Source of the DNA: CAZDCD01 sp964503885
GTDB lineage: Bacteria > Bacteroidota > Bacteroidia > Bacteroidales > UBA10428
Direction: 5' to 3'
Assembly: GCA_964503885.1 (NCBI GenBank)
Contig: CAZDCD010000035.1
Coordinates: 1-36,270 of the forward strand
Length of the DNA stretch: 36,270 bases
Shown here piece by piece: positions 16,031-25,156 of the stretch. How positions within the stretch are numbered: position 1 is the stretch's first letter; every line of letters starts with the position of its first letter. The translations under genes and the position numbers were made by a program. The notes beneath the pieces were generated by a model. That model was given only the letters and a program-made list of their open reading frames with translations. It did no database searches and had not been told where the DNA came from.

Positions 16031-17344
16031 ATGAAACTAAAAGTAATCGTTGGGGTGGTATTGTTTTTTCTGGCTTTCTTCGGGGAGATCGCGATGACTT
16101 TTTCGTTTAAGCGTGACAGCAACAGGAACCTTCAGTTTTCTGCCCGTACCCCTTTTACCTACAACCTGACAAATGAATTGTCAACCAATGAATTTACTTA
16201 TCCGGTCGATAGTATTATCAGCCAGTTTATGGCAGCAAGAAATATCGTAGGCGCTTCTGTAGCAATTGCCAGTAAAGGCAAGCTGGTGTATGCAAAAGGT
16301 TTCGGTTATGCCGATAAGGAAATCAGCGAGATGGTTGAACCCAAAAGCCTGTTCAGGATTGCAAGTGTTTCAAAACTCATCACCGGGGTGGCTATTATGA
16401 AACTCTACGAAGAAGGCCGTATAGACCTTGAATCCACTGTATTTGGCCCGAAGGGTATCCTGAACGACAGTGTTTTTATGAATTATGTCGACAAACGTGT
16501 GGAGGATATCAGGGTAATGAACCTTCTTGATCATACGGGTGGATGGAACGGACAGAAAGGTGACCCGATCTTCAACTCGCTTTATATTGCCCGGAAAATG
16601 GGTGTTGAACCGCCTGCCTCGCTGGATGACATTATTCGCTACCAGCTTTCTCAAAAACTCGACTATAAACCGGGCACTATTTACAGTTATTCGAATTTCG
16701 GATATGCAGTTGCCGGCAGGATCATTGAAAAAATTACTGGAATGGCTTACGAAGATTATGTGCAGTTCGCCATTCTGCATCCCCTCGGGATATACGATAT
16801 GCACATCGGGAACAGTTTTTACTGGGACAAATACCCGCACGAAGTAAAATACTACGATACCGATGATACGGCGCCATGTTATGCATACGACGGTTCCGGT
16901 GAACTGGTGCCTATACCTTACGGTGGAAATAACATTCAGCTGCTGGGCGCTGCCGGGGGATGGATTGCATCGGCACCCGAATTGCTCAAGCTTATCGTAT
17001 CGATCGATGGTATTCCGGGTAAAACCGATATATTGTCTGACCAAACCATTGAACTGATGACCAGGACTCCAAAAGTATCAAGGCACCTGCTGGGATGGCG
17101 TGGAACCGACGGACATGGCACCTGGTGGAGAACAGGAACACTTGCCGGGACCGCCGCACTGGTTATGAGGCTTAAAAACGGGATCGACTGGGTAGTCATC
17201 TTCAATACGACAACAAAAGACAGATCGAAAATACACAACGAAATCTCCAGAACAATGTTCAGTGTGCTGCATTCGGTAAGGCAATGGCCAGGAGACGATC
17301 TGTTCACCTATGTAGGGGTAGAAAACGCCGGTGAATTGAATTGA
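16031..17344 (+). CDS. Beta-lactamase/penicillin-binding-protein-like serine hydrolase
   Basis: A 437-residue protein from the ATG at 16031; an upstream in-frame GTG at 16004 is less likely because the ATG gives a clean signal peptide or anchor (MKLKVIVGVVLFFLAFFGE). It has the class C beta-lactamase/DD-peptidase fold motifs: S112-V-S-K115 (nucleophile and general base, in FRIASVSKLITG), Y220-S-N (YSNFGYAVAGRI), and RTGTLAGT in place of KTG near the C-terminus. The family includes DD-peptidases, esterases and D-aminopeptidases, so substrate cannot be told; an antibiotic-resistance role should not be assumed. It is transcribed alone from a consensus promoter and faces no obvious partner gene. 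Confidence 0.88.
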   Translation: MKLKVIVGVVLFFLAFFGEIAMTFSFKRDSNRNLQFSARTPFTYNLTNELSTNEFTYPVDSIISQFMAARNIVGASVAIASKGKLVYAKGFGYADKEISEMVEPKSLFRIASVSKLITGVAIMKLYEEGRIDLESTVFGPKGILNDSVFMNYVDKRVEDIRVMNLLDHTGGWNGQKGDPIFNSLYIARKMGVEPPASLDDIIRYQLSQKLDYKPGTIYSYSNFGYAVAGRIIEKITGMAYEDYVQFAILHPLGIYDMHIGNSFYWDKYPHEVKYYDTDDTAPCYAYDGSGELVPIPYGGNNIQLLGAAGGWIASAPELLKLIVSIDGIPGKTDILSDQTIELMTRTPKVSRHLLGWRGTDGHGTWWRTGTLAGTAALVMRLKNGIDWVVIFNTTTKDRSKIHNEISRTMFSVLHSVRQWPGDDLFTYVGVENAGELN

Positions 17345-17616
17345 AACCATTATTCTCAAATATCCACGCAGAATTATAACCTGCCGGTATACTCAAAAAA
17401 ACTTTTTCCTGGATAACAGCCATAATCAACCATGAAATCTATATGGCATGCCTGCTGAGATTTATACAGTCAGATCTAAAATTCCGGAGCCACCGAAACT
17501 ATTTTGGTGATTGAAGATTAAGGTAATTCGTCACAGCACGTCCACAAACCGTTCATTTCAAATTCCTATATTTTGCGGTAATTTTATATATTTACAAGAT
17601 TACCGGAATAAAACGT

Positions 17617-20600
17617 ATGAGAACCAATATAAGGCTGATTTTCAAGATAATAGGAATTCTTGCTTCAACACTTGTTAGCGGTCAGAAACTACCTTTCGAT
17701 AATTTTAACATCAAAAGCGGCTTGCCTTCTAATCTTGTATTGGATATTGAACAGGACATGAAAGGTTATATGTGGTTTGCAACTCAACTGGGAGCATCGA
17801 GGTTTGACGGATACAAATTTGAAAATTTTGCTATAGACAGAGGCTTACCTTCAAATGACGTCCATTGTATATTCCCCGATTCGAAAGGAATTATCTGGTT
17901 TGGAACATATGGCGACGGAGTTTGCCGGTTTGATGGTTATAACTTTATGAATTACTCAACGGATAACGGTCTTGTAGATAACAATATCGATTTTATTTTT
18001 GAAGACCATGAAGACGGTATCTGGACAGCTTCGCAGCATGGTATTTCAAGGATATTCGGGGACTCTATTACAAATTTTTCTGTACAATCCGGATTTATAA
18101 ACGATTATATTGTTTGTTATCATATAGATACAAAAGGCAATATCTGGCTTGGTACCATTAACGGGTATTCCATATTGTCCGTTAAAAGGAATGAAATCAC
18201 AATTATTGAAAACGGTCTTCCAAATAAAATTATATTCGATTTTCTGGAGGACATCCGGGGTGATACCTGGATAGCCACACAGGGATACGGTATTTACAGA
18301 TATTCCGGAACTTCAAAGAATACCGTGCATATTCCGAATCCATACAGCAATATCATTCTTTGTCTGGCTGACTATAATAATGAAAACATATTATACGGCA
18401 CCTATGAACAAGGCGCCTGTTTATTAAATACAAAAACCCTGGAAAGCAAAATAATTCCGGGTACCTCCGAATCTACCATTAAAAGCATTATTAAAGACAA
18501 GAATAACAGGATATGGCTCAGAACAATTGGCAGTGGTGTATTTCAGGTAGAAAATAATCTGGGAAGGCATATCGGAGCAATAAATAACCTGATCGATGAC
18601 AATGTAAGGGATATCAAAGTCGACGCGGAAGGCAATGTCTGGATAGGAACAATCAGCGGAGTATCGAAATACGGAAAGAAGCCGTTTGAGATCTATACTG
18701 AAGATTTCGGACTGCCTCAAAAAGATATTTTGAGCCTGAATGTAGATAAAGACGATAATGTATGGATCGGAACATATGGCGGATTATCGGTATTGTCTCA
18801 GGGTAACAGGATACAAAACTTCAATATCCATAATCCTTTTTCGGATAATGTGCTGGCAATTGCCGGTGACAGAGAAAATAATCTGTGGCTCGGCACCTAT
18901 ATCGGCCTGACGAAGTTTGACGGGAAAAGATTTATTATATATAAAGATAGCATCCTGAATCCGGGTAATGAACCGAACAGCTATGCGATTGCCATTATTG
19001 AGGACAATGAAGGAAACATATGGGCAGCGCATGAGCGCGGAATAAGCGTGCTTAACGGAAGCAGGTATATTTACTATTCAACATCGGACGGGTTGTCGTC
19101 TGATGAATGCAATGCCCTGGCCATTGATTCAACCGGCAATATCTGGATTGCCACGGCCAACGGAATCACTGTTTATGACGGGAAAGGATTCACCACCTTC
19201 ACGAAGGAAAACGGGTTATCAGAGAATAACTGCAACGATATCAGCATCGGGCATGACCGGAAGATATGGGTTGCAACCGATTATGGCCTCGACAGGCTTT
19301 CCATGAATCATGGCAGCATCAGTCTGGATACGGTCCTGACAACCACAGATGGTCTGGCCTCTAACAACATCATGTTTGTGGTGTCGGATAAATCTGACAA
19401 TTTATGGGTGGGACATGAAAAAGGGTTGAATAAAATCAACGGTTCTGATTACAGGATAACCTTTTTTGGTTTGAAAGAAGGGTTTACTCCGCTTGAAACG
19501 TACCGCGGATCGGTAGCAGTCGACAGCCGGGATAACGTCTGGATCGGCACAGTGGAAGGACTGGTGAAATATAATCCCCGAAGCGATCTTGTATCGGATG
19601 TTCCCCCTTTAACCTATATCCGGAAAATTGCATTGTTCAACGATACGATGAGCATATTCAGGTATTCATCGGGAATGGATTCGGTCACCGGCCTGCCGGC
19701 AGACCTTGTCCTTCCCTACAATAAAAGCAGCGTCATTTTCGAATATGTAGGGCTTCACTTTTCCCTGCCCGAAAAGAACAGTTACCGGTATATGCTTAAG
19801 GGGTATGATGACAACTGGTCGGAAATAACCACAAAGACTGCCACCGATCCGTACCGGAAACTGCCGGCTGGCAGATATACATTCTTATTAAAAGCCGCAA
19901 ACTGCGACGGTTTCTGGACTACCAACCCGGTCTCATACAGCTTTACCATAAGGCCTCCATTCTGGCAAACCACATGGGCATATATTGCAGAAGTTATCCT
20001 GGGTTTCGGTTTATTGCTTTTGATCGTCAGGCTGCGTGTCAGAAAATTGGAGCAGGATAAAAGAATACTTGCCCAAAAGGTAAAAGAACGCACTATTGAA
20101 ATTGAAAAACAGCGCGATCAGATTGCATTGCAGAACCGTGAAATTACCGACAGCATTATGTATGCCAAGCGTATCCAGTCGGCTGTATTGCCCAAGGAGG
20201 AGGAAATGAATACTCTTCTCCCCGATCATTTTATTTTATTTAAGCCCAGGAATATTGTCAGCGGCGATTTCTACTGGATAACAGGAAAAGACGGAAAAGT
20301 GTATGTGGTGGCAGCCGACTGCACGGGTCATGGTGTGCCCGGAGCTTTCATGAGTATGCTGGGGGTAAGCATGCTGAATGAGATCATCAACAGGCCCGCG
20401 GATATCCCCGCCTGTGAGATCCTTAACCAACTCCGTGACAACATTAAAAAGACGCTGTCACAAACCGGCCGGCAGGATGAAACCAAGGACGGTATGGATA
20501 TGGTCATCAGCATAATCGATTTCAAGTTGATGAATGTGCAGTTTTCAGGAGCCTACAATCCTGTATGGCTTATCCGTGATGATGAACTTCTTGTATTTAA

Positions 20601-20892
20601 GGGTGATAAGATGCCAATTGGTATATATATCGGCACGGAAAAACCATTCACCTGCATCGATATCAAAATAAGGAAAGGCGACATGTTGTATATGTTTTCA
20701 GATGGATATTCCGATCAGTTCGGAGGGCCGGAAGAAAAGAAATTCAAATCGGGTGCGCTGAAGGAGCTTCTTCTCGGGATCTGCAAAAAACCCCTGAAAG
20801 AGCAACAGAAAATACTTAACGATACTATTGAAGAATGGAAAGGTGATCTCCAGCAGATCGACGACATCATGGTAATGGGTGTACGTATCTGA
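17617..20892 (+). CDS. Two-propeller sensor with SpoIIE-type PP2C phosphatase output
   Basis: A 1091-residue one-pass membrane sensor. A signal peptide (to about VSGQ, residue 23) leads into about 14-15 regulator-propeller repeats with WxGT-like strands (GIIWFGTYGDG, GNVWIGT, DNVWIGT), enough for two seven-bladed propellers (about 25-660). A Y_Y_Y domain follows (about 690-775), then a transmembrane helix (about 786-806), a basic coiled coil (KVKERTIEIEKQRDQI) and a SpoIIE/PP2C domain (about 850-1091) with GDFYW, DCTGHGVPGAFMS, DGMDMVIS and DGYSDQ metal-binding motifs. The first half matches the sensory part of Bacteroides hybrid two-component systems, but output is Ser/Thr dephosphorylation rather than histidine kinase. 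A likely target is an anti-sigma antagonist; none is encoded here. Confidence 0.92.
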   Translation: MRTNIRLIFKIIGILASTLVSGQKLPFDNFNIKSGLPSNLVLDIEQDMKGYMWFATQLGASRFDGYKFENFAIDRGLPSNDVHCIFPDSKGIIWFGTYGDGVCRFDGYNFMNYSTDNGLVDNNIDFIFEDHEDGIWTASQHGISRIFGDSITNFSVQSGFINDYIVCYHIDTKGNIWLGTINGYSILSVKRNEITIIENGLPNKIIFDFLEDIRGDTWIATQGYGIYRYSGTSKNTVHIPNPYSNIILCLADYNNENILYGTYEQGACLLNTKTLESKIIPGTSESTIKSIIKDKNNRIWLRTIGSGVFQVENNLGRHIGAINNLIDDNVRDIKVDAEGNVWIGTISGVSKYGKKPFEIYTEDFGLPQKDILSLNVDKDDNVWIGTYGGLSVLSQGNRIQNFNIHNPFSDNVLAIAGDRENNLWLGTYIGLTKFDGKRFIIYKDSILNPGNEPNSYAIAIIEDNEGNIWAAHERGISVLNGSRYIYYSTSDGLSSDECNALAIDSTGNIWIATANGITVYDGKGFTTFTKENGLSENNCNDISIGHDRKIWVATDYGLDRLSMNHGSISLDTVLTTTDGLASNNIMFVVSDKSDNLWVGHEKGLNKINGSDYRITFFGLKEGFTPLETYRGSVAVDSRDNVWIGTVEGLVKYNPRSDLVSDVPPLTYIRKIALFNDTMSIFRYSSGMDSVTGLPADLVLPYNKSSVIFEYVGLHFSLPEKNSYRYMLKGYDDNWSEITTKTATDPYRKLPAGRYTFLLKAANCDGFWTTNPVSYSFTIRPPFWQTTWAYIAEVILGFGLLLLIVRLRVRKLEQDKRILAQKVKERTIEIEKQRDQIALQNREITDSIMYAKRIQSAVLPKEEEMNTLLPDHFILFKPRNIVSGDFYWITGKDGKVYVVAADCTGHGVPGAFMSMLGVSMLNEIINRPADIPACEILNQLRDNIKKTLSQTGRQDETKDGMDMVISIIDFKLMNVQFSGAYNPVWLIRDDELLVFKGDKMPIGIYIGTEKPFTCIDIKIRKGDMLYMFSDGYSDQFGGPEEKKFKSGALKELLLGICKKPLKEQQKILNDTIEEWKGDLQQIDDIMVMGVRI

Positions 20893-21142
20893 TCGTTTGC
20901 CTCTTTGTTCAGAGACCCTGATTATACCACACTTTTTTTCCACACAGGAGATAATTCAATCCTGGTTTTTCCAAATGTCTTACTTTCGCTGCAAAACCGG
21001 AATGGTTAATAACTTTGGTACATATTTCTTGACATCGTTTACAATTTCAGCTAATTTTATTTATCGATAACATCTTAATTATTAATTAAGTAACCTATCA
21101 GGCTTTTTATCGTTAAACTAAGAATAACCTAAATCGTTTGTC

Positions 21143-23731
21143 ATGAAAAAATACAGCATCCTCCTAACCCTCCTTGGAGCATTTTTATGCTATACCACGA
21201 TGTTTGCACAGCCCGAACCCAGGTTCAAATGGGTAAGATCAGGCAGCGAGGCAAATGTTGCACTCAGTGCAACGGATACTGTGGGAAATACAATTGTTTT
21301 CGGCAGTTTTAATAATGCTGATTTTTCTATTGGCGCTGCCACAATAACGGGAATCACAGCCGGTGAATCACCAAACCTTTTTCTGGCAAAATTCAATTCT
21401 GCCGGTAAGCTTTTGTGGTTGAAAGGCATATACGGAATAAAACCGGGCGCCAGCCTTGAACCAAAAAAACTGGCCATCAATGACCATGGCGATATTGCAA
21501 TCATTGGCAATGCATTGTATACCGGTGATATTATGGTTGATCATGTCACCGTTTCGTTCGCGAATGAAAACCAAAATCTTTTTGTGGCTAAGTTTCACCA
21601 GGCCGGACGGTTATTGTGGGTAAGGATTGCCCAGGTGATGGGTGATTCGGCCGCATCGGGCGAAGCAACTGATGTGGCTATGAACAACAGCGGAGAAATT
21701 TTTGTCACCGGAAGTTTTATTGCTGACAGCGTAAGGTTTAATTTACGAAGGTTGAACGGCCACCCGGTCGACAGGACCTTTTTTCTTGTTAAATACGGAC
21801 CGCTAGGCACAGTAGAATGGGCCGAGGCAAACAGGTTCGATGGAAACGGGGATAACGGACTCATCACTGGACTTGAGATCGCTCTCGATGCAGCCAGTAA
21901 TGTTTATGTCAGCGGCGAATTAAACGGGTACAGGGAATTCTATATTGATACGGATACGTTAAAACGGGCCGGCGGATACGATTGCTTTTTGCTGAAATAC
22001 AATGCTGAAGGTATGTATCAGTGGAATATTCCGATCTATGGAAATGGTGAGGAAAGGCCCGACAGGATTGTGGTGAATCCTGATGGAAATGTATTCATGA
22101 GCGGCTTATTCAACAGCAGCTTGGTGAATATCGGTGAGGATTCGCTGGCCAATTCATCGGGCGATTATGACCTTTTTGTACTCAGGGTCAATCCCCAGGG
22201 TGCTATAACCTGGAGAACCACCTTAGACACACGATTAATAAGCCCTGCTGATCCGGGCAAGAATTCACAGCTTACAGCTGATCCCGACAACAATGCATAC
22301 CTCATCGCCATGTTCCAGGGCACAACAGTACTTAAAAACGCTTTGTTACAGGCAAATGAAGATCCCGGAACCACCGATATACTGATCACCAGACTGAACA
22401 ATGCAACGGGAAATCCGGAATGGTCTAATTCCGCAAGAAGTATAGGAGATAACTGGTTAAATTCAGTAACATTCGACCGGTTTGAAAATACCTATTTTGC
22501 CACAAACCTTCAGAACTCGGGCGTGGCAATGGTTGATGTGCTTCAGATAAAGGATACTTTAGGTTATGGCGGATTTTATATTGCCAAAATTAATAAGACC
22601 GGCGATGTGGGGTACTCAAAATCGTTGCTTAACAGAAACAACAGTACCATTGACCTCAGTAAATTAAGTGTTGATTTCTTCGGAAACCTGTATTTATCAG
22701 GTACCTATACCGGACAAAGCAATGAACTGGACGGATTACTGATTGATACCACCCTGAATTCGGGAGTATACATGGCGAAATTCGCTTATAATACCGATAT
22801 TACGGGACATATCAGGGATATGAACGAAAACCCGGTTACACAGGGGTATGTTAAGCTGTATGGTTTTACATGGTTTCAGCGTTCACCGGTATCCGATTCG
22901 GTACAGATCAATCCTGACGGAAGCTACCTGTTTAAGGCCATACCTTTCGGCAGGTATATCCTTTTTGCAAAGCCAAGATCTTCGGCTTATCCGGGGGCAG
23001 CGCCGACATACTACCCAAGTTTGGTGGAGTGGAACGAGGCAGAACCTGTCATCGTATTTGGAACAAACCCGCTGACGGATATCGATATTACTGTCCGGAA
23101 CATACCATTGCTAACAGGTACGGCAATCCTTACAGGTATGGTTTTTGAAACGGACACAACCTATACCAAATCAACGAGTAAAATACAGGCAAAACCTGTA
23201 AAAGACATAACCGTTGTTCTTATCGGCCAGCGAAAAAAAGATATCGGCGGTGATGTTATAGCCGTGGTTACTACCGATGAAAACGGAGATTTTGTATTCA
23301 CGAACATTCAGAGCGGTTCCTATTATCTGTATGTCGACGAACCGGGAATACCGCATCACGATTACTACCATGTAATAGTCTTAAACGGACAATTGATCGG
23401 TAACCTGAATTACGAGGTTGGTGAGGAAGAGATCTATGCGATAAATCTTCCCGATTATACCGATGATCTCCACGCTGATGACCAGCGCTGGTCGCTTTTC
23501 CCGAATCCGTGTGGCAACAGCTTTTCCCTGATGATCTATGGGTTGAGTCCGGCAGATTCACCGCTTGAAATCAGCATATTCATGCTAACCGGTCAGCTTG
23601 TGGAAAAAGTGATCATAAATAATCCGGGGTCCGAAAATGCAGTAAATCACCATATAGAAGAAAACGGGCTATACATCCTTAGGTTTACCCTGAAAAACAG
23701 GCAATATACCGGAAAGCTGATGGTACGCTGA
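21143..23731 (+). CDS. T9SS cargo protein with SBBP-like repeats
   Basis: An 862-residue secreted protein. The signal peptide is MKKYSILLTLLGAFLCYTTM with cleavage probably after FAQ. Residues 30-545 contain SBBP-like beta-propeller repeats, recognisable by phrases such as LAKFNSAGKLLWLKG, DPDNNAYL and VNPDGNVFMSG. Two beta-sandwich regulatory modules of the carboxypeptidase or SdrD type follow (about 552-612 and 665-742; INPDGSYLFKAIPFGRYILF). The last 80 residues form a type A Por sorting domain (LFPNPCGNSF ... YTGKLMVR), directing export by the type IX system and surface attachment. Adhesive or structural function is inferred. It follows the PP2C sensor by 250 bp with only a weak promoter candidate at 21010-21017. 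Confidence 0.9.
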   Translation: MKKYSILLTLLGAFLCYTTMFAQPEPRFKWVRSGSEANVALSATDTVGNTIVFGSFNNADFSIGAATITGITAGESPNLFLAKFNSAGKLLWLKGIYGIKPGASLEPKKLAINDHGDIAIIGNALYTGDIMVDHVTVSFANENQNLFVAKFHQAGRLLWVRIAQVMGDSAASGEATDVAMNNSGEIFVTGSFIADSVRFNLRRLNGHPVDRTFFLVKYGPLGTVEWAEANRFDGNGDNGLITGLEIALDAASNVYVSGELNGYREFYIDTDTLKRAGGYDCFLLKYNAEGMYQWNIPIYGNGEERPDRIVVNPDGNVFMSGLFNSSLVNIGEDSLANSSGDYDLFVLRVNPQGAITWRTTLDTRLISPADPGKNSQLTADPDNNAYLIAMFQGTTVLKNALLQANEDPGTTDILITRLNNATGNPEWSNSARSIGDNWLNSVTFDRFENTYFATNLQNSGVAMVDVLQIKDTLGYGGFYIAKINKTGDVGYSKSLLNRNNSTIDLSKLSVDFFGNLYLSGTYTGQSNELDGLLIDTTLNSGVYMAKFAYNTDITGHIRDMNENPVTQGYVKLYGFTWFQRSPVSDSVQINPDGSYLFKAIPFGRYILFAKPRSSAYPGAAPTYYPSLVEWNEAEPVIVFGTNPLTDIDITVRNIPLLTGTAILTGMVFETDTTYTKSTSKIQAKPVKDITVVLIGQRKKDIGGDVIAVVTTDENGDFVFTNIQSGSYYLYVDEPGIPHHDYYHVIVLNGQLIGNLNYEVGEEEIYAINLPDYTDDLHADDQRWSLFPNPCGNSFSLMIYGLSPADSPLEISIFMLTGQLVEKVIINNPGSENAVNHHIEENGLYILRFTLKNRQYTGKLMVR

Positions 23732-23743
23732 TAAAATTTGCTG

Positions 23744-23774
23744 TTTGCCCGTGAAAGGGATCAGCTCGGGCAAA
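23744..23774 (+). terminator. Hairpin terminating the T9SS cargo gene
   Basis: TTTGCCCG/CGGGCAAA is a perfect 8-bp inverted repeat with a 15-nt loop, 12 bp after the stop codon. The following bases are A/T-rich but not a T run. Confidence 0.45.
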
Positions 23775-23922
23775 AATATTACCATACCCGTACACATGAT
23801 ATTTGTCATACTTTTTCAGTTGTTGGTCAAGAAATCGGGCTTGTTGCCTTAAATACTGCATACTTCGCAGCGAGACGGACGTATACTAAAAGAATTGGTC
23901 AACCAAATACCTGAAACTATAC

Positions 23923-24885
23923 ATGGAACTCGTTCATAATTATCAAGTCGCTCCGGGCGAATTAAGCACCGAGAGGATCGATTGTTTCATAACCGCATCG
24001 GGGTATCAGAAACGATGCACCTACCTTGCCGAAAGCCTTCCTTTGCAGAACGCAGAGAAGCTTGTCATTACTTTTGATGAAAATCATAAATCCGCTTTAC
24101 GAAGTGCACATGAAATGGTATTTGAAAAGCTTGGCTTTAATTCCGTGAGAGCGCTGCCTCATGATGCAGGAAAAATTGAAGAATTTCTGCGGAAAATATG
24201 CAATACACGTTCGGGCGGCAGTCTGAACATACTTATTGATTATTCCTGTATGAGCAAAGTCTGGTATGCCTTTATTATCGATTTCCTGATCAGGAATGAA
24301 TTCAACACCGAACGGATCAATATGTTCCTGTCCTATACACCCAAAAAAAATAATGCATTGCCGGTAAAATCGAAATGGAAATCACTCGAACCGATTCTCC
24401 CCTATTTTTCCAGGAATAAAAAAGGTAAACCGGTATCACTGGTTACGGGTCTTAACAGCAACCTTGAACCTACTCTCTCTCTCATCAGGGAAATCAGACC
24501 GGCCACAATATTTGCTTTTGTCCCGGCTTTTGCTCATGATACTGAATACTACAACAAACTGCTGGCATTCAATAAATCCTTTCTTGATAAGGTGCAGCCT
24601 GAAAAGATCATAAAATATCCTGCTCACAGGCCCGATCAGATCAGTTCGATGCTAACCTCGGTATGTCTCGATCAGCGCCTGGACAATGACGTGATTCTTG
24701 TGCCCCAGGGTCCCAAAACATTTGCCCTTGCAGCCATTTTGTTGTCGATAAGGTACCCCGATATCATGATCATGGAATTAAAATCCACAGCCGGCCACCA
24801 CGACGACGATGAAGGCATTCCGGCTGGCGAACCGGTGATCATGAAGTCGGTTTTCTGTTCCGAAGAGGAAGCCGATGATTACTAA
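23923..24885 (+). CDS. Unrecognised 320-residue protein with two Rossmann-like halves
   Basis: A soluble protein without signal peptide or membrane segment, and not recognised. It appears to have two alpha/beta halves. The first (about 18-140) has CFITASGYQKRC, LVITFDEN and the motif IDYSCMSKVWYAFII (Asp106, Ser108, Met110, Lys112). The second (about 168-290) starts VSLVTGLNSNLEPTLSLI and ends with ILVPQGPKTFALAAILLSIR followed by DIMIMEL. Strand-helix alternation with Gly- and Pro-rich loops suggests nucleotide or ligand binding, and resembles the general look of CARF-like sensors and NAD-type folds, but no defining motif is met. The C-terminus is acidic (HHDDDEG, SEEEADDY). It stands alone, 191 bp after the T9SS gene and 271 bp before the E2 gene, without a clear promoter. 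Confidence 0.75.
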   Translation: MELVHNYQVAPGELSTERIDCFITASGYQKRCTYLAESLPLQNAEKLVITFDENHKSALRSAHEMVFEKLGFNSVRALPHDAGKIEEFLRKICNTRSGGSLNILIDYSCMSKVWYAFIIDFLIRNEFNTERINMFLSYTPKKNNALPVKSKWKSLEPILPYFSRNKKGKPVSLVTGLNSNLEPTLSLIREIRPATIFAFVPAFAHDTEYYNKLLAFNKSFLDKVQPEKIIKYPAHRPDQISSMLTSVCLDQRLDNDVILVPQGPKTFALAAILLSIRYPDIMIMELKSTAGHHDDDEGIPAGEPVIMKSVFCSEEEADDY

Positions 24886-25114
24886 AGAACTAATCATTGC
24901 GTTCTATTTACCCCTCTCTCCAATGCCGTTTCATAATTCCTGAACAACCGGATAAACAATTTGGCAGGGTAAATTGTATATATATATATGAATTTAACCT
25001 CACGAAGGGTGAATGCATTAGTATATTGATTAGCGATAGATTGAATTATTCTTGGTACAGTTATCTGCATAGGGGATAATTATTTAGAATAGTTTTAAAT
25101 TAAGCTCAATTTAT

Positions 25115-25122
25115 TATATTTG
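25115..25122 (+). promoter_or_regulatory. -7 element of the 2-oxoacid dehydrogenase operon
   Basis: TATATTTG is a perfect -7 element 34 nt before the E2 start codon. Upstream, GTTTTAAA at about 25092-25099 is a poor -33 with roughly the right spacing. Confidence 0.5.
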
Positions 25123-25156
25123 CGGCACCACTAATGAAGTTCTAAAAGACAGCATC

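Noticed and set aside
16004..16031. GTG start for the serine hydrolase
   Set aside because: The ATG at 16031 begins a typical signal peptide; the extra nine residues weaken it.
16370..17044. Minus-strand 224-codon reading frame inside the serine hydrolase gene
   Set aside because: It covers the SxxK and YSN motif region of a clear plus-strand protein.
17491..17509. Hairpin CACCGAAA/TTTTGGTG in the gap before the PP2C sensor gene
   Set aside because: It needs a G-T pair, has a 3-nt loop, no T tract and is 150 bp from the preceding stop codon; not enough for a terminator or riboswitch.
24977..24989. TA dinucleotide run
   Set aside because: Only about six units in an AT-rich gap; no coding or regulatory consequence can be argued.
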